Below, in pieces: positions 58,109 through 64,000 of a DNA stretch of 64,000 nucleotides. Numbering within the stretch: position 1 is the first letter of the stretch; each line of letters begins with the position of its first letter. The notes under the pieces were generated by a model. It was not told where the DNA came from. It ran no database searches and saw only the letters and a program-made list of their open reading frames with translations. The position numbers and the translations under genes were made by a program. This DNA comes from an uncultured Eubacteriales bacterium (lineage in GTDB: Bacteria > Bacillota > Clostridia > Christensenellales > CAG-138). The stretch is from contig UQWD01000001.1 of assembly GCA_900544555.1 (NCBI GenBank), positions 186,001 through 250,000 of the forward strand. The letters run 5' to 3'.

Positions 58109-59224
58109 TTAAATCAGGTTTTCAGGGTTAAGACAGTCAAGCTCAGGCAACGTAAAGCGACCGTCCTTTCGCACGAGCACGCCGTCAAAATACATTTCTC
58201 CCCCGCCATACTGAGGCGTTTGAATGCATACCAGATCCCAATGCAGGCTTGACTGGTTGCCGTTATCGCAATCATCGTAAGCAGCGCCCGGAGTAAAGTG
58301 GAACGAGCCGGCTATTTTTTCGTCAAACAGCGTATCCTTCATGGGAAAGGTGATGTACGGGTTCACGCCGATTGCAAACTCCCCGACATAACGCGCGCCC
58401 TCGTCAATGTTAAACACATGGTTAATGCGCTCTATGTCGTTCGCATCCGCCTTGATTATACGGCCGTTTGAGAACGTTAGTTTTACGTTCTCATACGTGT
58501 AGCCGTCCCTCACGGATGGAGTGTTGTAGCTGATAACGCCGTTAACGCTGTCCCGAACGGGAGCCGTAAATATTTCGCCGTCCGGTATATTGCAGTGACC
58601 CGCGCATTTAATAGCAGGCAACCCGTCGATGGAAAAGCTAATATCCGTACCCGGCCCAACAATGCGGACCTTATTCGTTTTCTCCATCAAATCCTTGAGA
58701 GGATCCATCGCTTTGTCCATTTTTGAATAATCAAGATTGCATACGTTGAAGTAATAATCCTCAAACGCCTCAGTACTCATGTCCGCCATCTGTGCCATTG
58801 AAGGCGTGGGGTATCGCAAAACAACCCACCGTGTCTTAGGTACGCGCACCTTCCCATGCACCGTATTCATATAATGCGCGGAATAAAGCGAAAGCTTATC
58901 CGCGGGGACATCGGACGTTTCTGCATTATTGCTGCCGCCCCGTATCCCGATAAACGCCTGCATCCGGCTCATCATCTGTGCGTCTATTTCCGCCTTGAGC
59001 TTTAGCTGCTCCTCATTGCAGCCTTTAATAAACTCCCTGTCCACGCTCTTTTTCTCAAGCCATACGAATGGATTGGCTCCCACCTCGTAGGCTTCGCGAA
59101 TCAGGGCCTTAACCAGCATATCGTTATCGCCAATCGACTCAATCAATACGTTCTCGCCCGCCTGCACTCCGCAGGAAAAGCGTATCAGGTTTTTCGCAAG
59201 CTGCGTTACTCTTGGATCCTTCAT
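58109..59224 (-). CDS. M29-family aminopeptidase
   Basis: Metal-dependent aminopeptidase (AmpS/PepS type). MKDPRVTQLAKNLIRFSCGV start, FIGIRGGSNNAETSDVPADK, KCAGHCNIPDGEIFTAPVRD with metal-binding Glu/His region, ARYVGEFAIGVNPYI, SSLHWDLVCIQTPQYGGGEM. 371 residues, full length, cytosolic; releases N-terminal residues from short peptides. Stand-alone, divergent from the DUF421 gene across ~150 bp. Confidence 0.92.
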   Translation of the reverse strand: MKDPRVTQLAKNLIRFSCGVQAGENVLIESIGDNDMLVKALIREAYEVGANPFVWLEKKSVDREFIKGCNEEQLKLKAEIDAQMMSRMQAFIGIRGGSNNAETSDVPADKLSLYSAHYMNTVHGKVRVPKTRWVVLRYPTPSMAQMADMSTEAFEDYYFNVCNLDYSKMDKAMDPLKDLMEKTNKVRIVGPGTDISFSIDGLPAIKCAGHCNIPDGEIFTAPVRDSVNGVISYNTPSVRDGYTYENVKLTFSNGRIIKADANDIERINHVFNIDEGARYVGEFAIGVNPYITFPMKDTLFDEKIAGSFHFTPGAAYDDCDNGNQSSLHWDLVCIQTPQYGGGEMYFDGVLVRKDGRFTLPELDCLNPENLI

Positions 59225-59370
59225 TGCTAAAATTCCTTTCTGTGATAAAATAAAACGAACTATAATTGTTTAATTATATCGCGTTTTTCCGCTCCTTTGT
59301 TATGATGGCGGTTATATATTTCATCCAAATTACAAAAGATAAGCTGATTAATCATTCTAAGGAGGAAGGC

Positions 59371-60078
59371 ATGGACGTTTTAAAAATCGTACTGACAGCG
59401 TCGGCGTCGTTTATCATATTGTTTTTACTGACAAAGCTTATGGGGAAGCGGCAGATTTCCCAGCTGACGCTGTTCGATTATATTAACGGCATTACCATAG
59501 GCTCCATCGCCGCGGAGATGGCGACCAACCTGGAGGACAACGTACTGCTTGCGCCTACCGCCATGGTTATATTCGCATTGCTGACCATATTATTCAATGT
59601 GCTCACCACGAAATCTATTCTGTTCCGCCGCATCATAACGGGTAAGGCGCTCATCCTTTACAGCGGCGGCAAGCTGTATTGCAAAAACCTATCCAAAGTG
59701 CATATGGACGTCAATGAGTTTTTATCCCAATGCCGCATGAACGGCTATTTTGATCTTTCCAACATCCATACCGCCGTGATGGAACCCAACGGCCAAATAA
59801 GCATACTCCCCGTTTCGACGCAGCGGCCCGTAACGCCGCAGGATATGAGCTTGTACCCCAAGCAGGAGCAGCCGGCTATAACCATTATCATAGACGGTAA
59901 GATAATGCAAAGAAACCTTAAGCATACCGGAAAGGATGAAGCGTGGCTGACCGAACAGCTTTCGCTACAAAACATTGAATCGCCCGAGGAGGTTTTTCTG
60001 GCAATTTATGAAAGCTCCGGCAAGCTTGCGGTGTTTGAGCGCATTGACGATAACTTCAACTGGGACATATTTCAATGA
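59371..60078 (+). CDS. DUF421 / YetF-type membrane protein, 235 aa
   Basis: Three N-terminal membrane helices (IVLTASASFIILFLL, LLAPTAMVIFALLTILF and one around FDYINGITIGSIAAEMA) carrying LTLFDYINGITIGSIAAEMA, the DUF421 signature, then two cytosolic repeats (LSQCRMNGYFDLSNIHTAVME, AWLTEQLSLQN). YetF and YrbG-like proteins have this plan; Bacillus relatives are linked to spore germination or sporulation. ATG 59371 has AAGGAGG six bases before; the longer upstream frame is not needed. Confidence 0.88.
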   Translation: MDVLKIVLTASASFIILFLLTKLMGKRQISQLTLFDYINGITIGSIAAEMATNLEDNVLLAPTAMVIFALLTILFNVLTTKSILFRRIITGKALILYSGGKLYCKNLSKVHMDVNEFLSQCRMNGYFDLSNIHTAVMEPNGQISILPVSTQRPVTPQDMSLYPKQEQPAITIIIDGKIMQRNLKHTGKDEAWLTEQLSLQNIESPEEVFLAIYESSGKLAVFERIDDNFNWDIFQ

Positions 60079-60228
60079 GGCGGGATTGAAGATGCGTTTG
60101 CGGACGTTCTATACATATTAACTCCAGCCGTTTCGGTACTCTGTTGATAAGAGCCATATTGTATGGTAGACTGCAAATATACGCGCGGCATGCGCTGTTT
60201 TAAATCTAGAAATTGGTGAAATATCCTA

Positions 60229-60960
60229 ATGACGCATAGTGCATTTACAAGAACGGAGCTGCTGTTCGGACATGAAGCGATGGAACGGCTGTACGCCTCG
60301 CATGTGGCGATCTTCGGCTTAGGCGGCGTTGGCTCTTACGCCGCTGAATCGCTCGCGCGCTGCGGGGTGGGCGCCCTCTCTTTAATTGACAGCGATACGG
60401 TGAGCGTGACGAACATCAACCGGCAGTTGGTAGCGACCGTTGATACGGTGGGCCAGTTAAAGACCGCCGTTATGGGCCGGAGGATAATTAGCGTTAATCC
60501 CCTGGCCAAGCTACATCTTCACCCGGTCTTTTACAACGAGGAAACGGCGGGGATGTTCAGCTTAAAATCGTTCGATTATATTATTGACGCGATTGATACG
60601 GTATCCTCCAAGCTCCTTTTGATTGAAAACGCCAGGCGCTGCAACACGCCCATAATCAGCGCTATGGGAGCGGGAAATAAGCTTGACCCAAGCAGATTTA
60701 AAGTAGCGGACATCAAGGATACATCCGTTTGCCCGTTAGCGCGCATCATGCGTAAAGAGCTAAAGAAGCGCGGGGTAACGGAGCTTAAGGTTGTTTACTC
60801 TACCGAACCGCCCCATTCCCATTCAGATGGGCATGATTTTTACGAAGATCTTCCGCCGGGCCGCCGGCAAACGCCGGGCAGCACTCCCTTTGCCCCGGCT
60901 GTCGCTGGCCTTCTTCTCGCCTCGGAGACCGCGCTTTATCTGGCGGGCGAGCGAAATTAA
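60229..60960 (+). CDS. tcdA: tRNA threonylcarbamoyladenosine dehydratase
   Basis: E1-like ThiF-family enzyme that cyclises t6A37 of tRNA to ct6A using ATP. HVAIFGLGGVGSYAAESLAR nucleotide loop, LIDSDTVSVTNINRQ, DYIIDAIDTVSSKLLLIENA, GAGNKLDPSRFKVADI, and PPGRRQTPGSTPFAPAVAGL near the end. 243 residues, normal. Weak ribosome site (GGTGA). Stand-alone gene. Confidence 0.93.
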   Translation: MTHSAFTRTELLFGHEAMERLYASHVAIFGLGGVGSYAAESLARCGVGALSLIDSDTVSVTNINRQLVATVDTVGQLKTAVMGRRIISVNPLAKLHLHPVFYNEETAGMFSLKSFDYIIDAIDTVSSKLLLIENARRCNTPIISAMGAGNKLDPSRFKVADIKDTSVCPLARIMRKELKKRGVTELKVVYSTEPPHSHSDGHDFYEDLPPGRRQTPGSTPFAPAVAGLLLASETALYLAGERN

Positions 60961-61159
60961 TCTGGGTATATATGCTTATATTAATATCCTAAAAAACGAG
61001 TTGGGATTTAATTAACTTAAGCAAGCGAAACGCGCGGTAAATTATCTGTTATAGAACATTCAGTCTAATACCCGGCCGCTTCCGATTTTAAACTACAATA
61101 AATCGCAGCGCTTATTCTGCGCACCTCACAGATGAATTTGCCGCTTATCAATATCGCCT

Positions 61160-62284
61160 CTAATCCATAAACTCCATTAGCGCCGAGTTCTCCATATCAA
61201 GCCCCTGCTCGGTAAGGCGCATACGTCCCCCGCTTATAACCAGCCAACCTTTTTTCGCAAGCCGCTCAATGGCTTTGCCATAAATTGATGTTATAGGCTT
61301 GCCGAACCGCTGTTTAAAGGCGTTGAGTGTTATCCCCTCAACCATGCGCAGACCAAGCATAATGCACTCAAACATCTCTTCCTCGCGCGGGATTGCGCTC
61401 AGGCTGGACGGTGCGTCCTGCCCGAAATACGCTTCAAGCGTCGCGGCGTTCTCCCACCGCGTCCATCGTCCGGCAACGCGCATGGCCGAATGCGCGCCGA
61501 GGCCGAGGCCTAGGTATTCGCCGTTTTGCCAATAATTCAAATTATGCCGGCAAGCGCGTCCGGGGAGTGCGAAATTGGAGATTTCATACCTCATATAACC
61601 CTCCCGTTCTAAGAACGCATACCCCGCTTCCTGCATGGCGCAAACCGCGTCCTCATCCGGGAGCGCCTCTCGAGAATCAATAACCGCGTCGTAAAGCGGC
61701 GTATGCTCCTCAAGTATCAGCGAATATGCAGATATGTGTTGTGGACCCATATCACAAACCTTTTTCAACGTATCAAGAAACTGCCATGATTCCTGGGCGG
61801 GCAGGCCGTACATCACATCAACGTTTATGTTGTTCATACCCGCGTCGCGCAAGGCGTAAAAAGCGCCTGTAAACTGTTCAAACGAGTGGATTCGGCCAAT
61901 GCGCTTAAGCAGCCCTCCGTCGGCGGATTGAAGGCCGATAGAAACCCGGTTAATCCCCGCCGCCGCATACTCCGTTGCTTTTTCAGCGTCAACCGTACCC
62001 GGGTTGCATTCCATAGTTATTTCAGCGCCAGCGTCAAGCGCAAAACAGCGGCGGATTTCATCAAGTAATTTCGTCGCAGCTCCCGGGGGCATCAGGGAGG
62101 GAGTGCCGCCTCCGATAAAAACGCTGTCAAACACGCGGCCGGACGCAAGGCTTACGCAACGTTCCGCCTCCGCCCTGAGCGCATTGAAATACTCACGCAT
62201 ACGATTAGCCGCCGTAAACGACGGGAAATCGCAATATGCGCATTTTTTTACGCAGAAAGGTATATGGATGTATATCCCAGGCAT
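61160..62284 (-). CDS. hemW: Heme chaperone HemW-like radical SAM protein
   Basis: IYIHIPFCVKKCAYCDFPSF holds CxxxCxxC for the 4Fe-4S cluster; FIGGGTPSLMPPGA, MECNPGTVDAEKATEY, INRVSIGLQSADGGLLKRIG and DVMYGLPAQESW complete the HemN/HemW core; WQNGEYLGLGLGAHS follows. As in HemW, the fourth Cys after CDF is absent (HemN has CxxxCxxCxC), so it is a heme chaperone rather than coproporphyrinogen oxidase. 374 residues. Ten bases after lepA, the conserved Firmicute lepA-hemW order. Confidence 0.93.
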   Translation of the reverse strand: MPGIYIHIPFCVKKCAYCDFPSFTAANRMREYFNALRAEAERCVSLASGRVFDSVFIGGGTPSLMPPGAATKLLDEIRRCFALDAGAEITMECNPGTVDAEKATEYAAAGINRVSIGLQSADGGLLKRIGRIHSFEQFTGAFYALRDAGMNNINVDVMYGLPAQESWQFLDTLKKVCDMGPQHISAYSLILEEHTPLYDAVIDSREALPDEDAVCAMQEAGYAFLEREGYMRYEISNFALPGRACRHNLNYWQNGEYLGLGLGAHSAMRVAGRWTRWENAATLEAYFGQDAPSSLSAIPREEEMFECIMLGLRMVEGITLNAFKQRFGKPITSIYGKAIERLAKKGWLVISGGRMRLTEQGLDMENSALMEFMD

Positions 62285-62294
62285 AGTCCCTTGC

Positions 62295-64000
62295 TCAGTT
62301 TATTTTTAAAACGCTCATAAAAGCCTCGCTCGGCAACTCCACCGAACCGACCTGCCTCATGCGCTTTTTTCCCTCTTTCTGTTTCTCCAGCAGCTTCTTC
62401 TTACGCGTTATATCGCCGCCGTAGCATTTGGCCAATACATCCTTACGCACAGCCTTAACGGTTTCCCTTGCGATAATCTTGCCCCCGATAGCCGCTTGAA
62501 TCGGTATCTCAAACTGCTGGCGCGGGATAACGTCCTTGAGTTTTTCAGCCACGGCCCTACCCTTTGCGTACGCCTTATCCTTATGTACTATGGTTGAAAG
62601 CGCATCGCAAATATCGCCGTTGAGCAGAAAGTCTAACTTAACTAACTCAGAGCGTTCGTACCCTGTAAGCTCATAGTCGAACGATGCGTAGCCGCGGCTG
62701 CGCGATTTAAGTTGATCAAAAAAGTCATATATTATCTCGTTAAGCGGAAGCTCATATTCCAACCGAACACGCGTTTCTTCCATGTACTTCATGTCTTTAA
62801 ACACGCCGCGCTTTTCCTGGCACAGCTCCATGATTGCGCCAACATGCTCGGTAGGCGTCATGATTTGCGCCATAACCATAGGCTCTTCCATATAAGCTAT
62901 ATCGGTAACTGATGGAAGGTTCGTCGGGTTGTCGATGGTTAACTCCCGTCCGTCCGTCATTTTTATCCGGTAAATAACGCTCGGCGAGGTCGTTACAAGA
63001 AATAGGTCGAATTCCCGCTCCAGCCTTTCCTGTACGATCTCCATATGAAGCAGGCCCAAAAAACCGCAGCGGAAGCCGAAACCAAGAGCCAGCGAAGTTT
63101 CCGGCTCAAAAGAGAGCGCCGCGTCGTTCAGAGCAAGCTTGTCGAGCGAATCGCGCAGGTTTTCATAATCCGCGCCGTCCGCCGGGTATATGCCGCAGAA
63201 CACCATGGGGTTGGCCTGCTTGTATCCGGGCAGCGCCTTGGCAGCCGGGTTATTAGCATCCGTAAGCGTATCGCCCACCTTGGTTTCCGCTACGCTTTTT
63301 ATTGAAGCGCCGATATAACCCACCTCGCCAGCGCTCAGCTCCGGGCATGGTTTAAGAGCGGGCGAAAAAATCCCTACCTCCGTTACGTCATATTCCTTAC
63401 CTGAAGCCATGGAGCGGATACGCATGCCGGGCCGAACGCAACCTTCCATAATCCTAACATAGCTCAGCGCGCCCTTATAATTATCGTAAATGCTGTCAAA
63501 AATCAGCGCGCGAAGCGGCTCGTCCGACGAGCCGGCGGGCGGAGGGATGATTTCGACCAGCCGCTCCAGCACCTGTTGAACGTTCATCCCCGTTTTCGCT
63601 GAAATCAACGGGGCGTCCTCGGCGGGAAGGCCGATAATATCCTCGATTTCTTTTATAACATATTCCGGCTGGGCGCTGGGAAGGTCGATTTTATTGATAA
63701 CGGGCATTATTTCAAGACCATTGTCCAGAGCGAGATAAACATTGGCAAGAGTCTGCGCCTCGATCCCCTGAGTGGAATCCACCACCAGTACCGCGCCCTC
63801 GCAAGCCGCAAGGCTGCGCGAAACCTCGTAGGTAAAATCCACATGCCCCGGCGTATCTATTAGGTTGAACATATACCGCTTACCGTCGCTGTGGGTGTAA
63901 AACATGCGAACCGCGGCCGCTTTTATGGTTATTCCGCGTTCGCGCTCAATATCCATCGTATCAAGGAGCTGGGCCTCCATATCGCGCGCAGCAACGGTAT
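62295..64000 (-). CDS. lepA: Elongation factor 4 (LepA), N-terminus beyond window
   Basis: Translation GTPase. The frame runs off the end of the window (TVAARD precedes MEAQLLDTMDIERERGITIK), so ~35 residues with the P-loop are missing. Seen: G2/G3 (GITIKAAAV, DTPGHVDF), G4 NKIDLP, domain II, and the LepA-specific C-terminal domain (KLDFLLNGDICDALSTIVHK, KAYAKGRAVAEKLKDVIPRQ, then KKKLLEKQKEGKKRMRQVG). Promotes back-translocation or ribosome assembly under stress. Upstream of hemW. Confidence 0.97.
   Translation of the reverse strand, partial: TVAARDMEAQLLDTMDIERERGITIKAAAVRMFYTHSDGKRYMFNLIDTPGHVDFTYEVSRSLAACEGAVLVVDSTQGIEAQTLANVYLALDNGLEIMPVINKIDLPSAQPEYVIKEIEDIIGLPAEDAPLISAKTGMNVQQVLERLVEIIPPPAGSSDEPLRALIFDSIYDNYKGALSYVRIMEGCVRPGMRIRSMASGKEYDVTEVGIFSPALKPCPELSAGEVGYIGASIKSVAETKVGDTLTDANNPAAKALPGYKQANPMVFCGIYPADGADYENLRDSLDKLALNDAALSFEPETSLALGFGFRCGFLGLLHMEIVQERLEREFDLFLVTTSPSVIYRIKMTDGRELTIDNPTNLPSVTDIAYMEEPMVMAQIMTPTEHVGAIMELCQEKRGVFKDMKYMEETRVRLEYELPLNEIIYDFFDQLKSRSRGYASFDYELTGYERSELVKLDFLLNGDICDALSTIVHKDKAYAKGRAVAEKLKDVIPRQQFEIPIQAAIGGKIIARETVKAVRKDVLAKCYGGDITRKKKLLEKQKEGKKRMRQVGSVELPSEAFMSVLKIN

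Noticed and set aside
61160..62284. Annotation as coproporphyrinogen III oxidase HemN
   Set aside because: The CxxxCxxC motif lacks the extra Cys of HemN and the gene sits behind lepA, the hemW position.

Overview
The window reads as a chromosomal segment from an anaerobic, endospore-forming Firmicute of the class Clostridia, probably gut-associated. The basis is Gram-positive Shine-Dalgarno sites (AGGAGG) before most genes, sigma-A promoters, a T-box leader on thrS, an L21 leader on rplU, an L27 with the Prp-cleaved N-terminal extension beside prp, long-form HPF, the sporulation gene ytxC beside thrS, butyrate kinase, and a fucose/GlcNAc (mucin-sugar) operon. I cannot name a genus.

Layout. 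1-698: end of an MFS efflux pump. 0.7-7 kb: accessory DNA with repeat hairpins, two small ribbon-helix-helix (RHH) genes, and three exported or membrane-anchored proteins of unknown role, one with a DUF7689-like domain. 7.8-14.4 kb: a decayed mobile element on the minus strand, with a broken large serine recombinase in an overlapping operon with a SAP-domain protein and an XRE regulator, a MobQ-like oriT candidate, a PD-(D/E)XK nuclease-like cargo protein, a broken XRE gene, a DUF3795 protein, a DUF6809-type pair (one broken) and a third RHH gene. Four near-identical palindromes (core GGGTCAAsTTGACCC) punctuate it. A tRNA-Leu(GAG) follows at 14.6 kb. 14.8-33 kb: mostly core genes: thrS with T-box, ytxC, an Lsa-type ABC-F behind a uORF attenuator, yebC, a family-4 uracil-DNA glycosylase, a degenerate carbonic anhydrase, a lipase-like hydrolase divergent from a LysR regulator, exported proteins, buk, larE, an OGG1-like glycosylase, rpmA-prp-rplU. 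33-36.2 kb: a tightly overlapping marR-DUF1848-radical SAM-mutM operon with a 21-bp operator. 36.5-41 kb: ECF S component, MBL hydrolase, glycerate kinase, aldehyde dehydrogenase, a GNAT remnant. 41.2-48.2 kb: amino-sugar/fucose catabolism, nagB divergent from cutC-ROK kinase-transglutaminase-GH29 fucosidase-nagA. 48.7-53.3 kb: a RiPP-like cluster. 54-57 kb: regulators and small genes. 57.4-64 kb: hpf, an M29 aminopeptidase, a YetF-type protein, tcdA, hemW and lepA (cut by the window end).

The most interesting system is the minus-strand cluster at 53,333-48,666: a 31-codon precursor peptide with a Cys-Cys pair, a radical SAM/SPASM maturase, a PaaK-like adenylate-forming enzyme, an ABC ATPase and an ABC-2 permease. 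All five are co-directional and tightly spaced behind one likely promoter. I do not recognise this combination as a named RiPP class. The second is the ABC-F leader, where three mutually complementary segments, a six-codon uORF and an intrinsic terminator can be read directly as a stalling-controlled attenuator.
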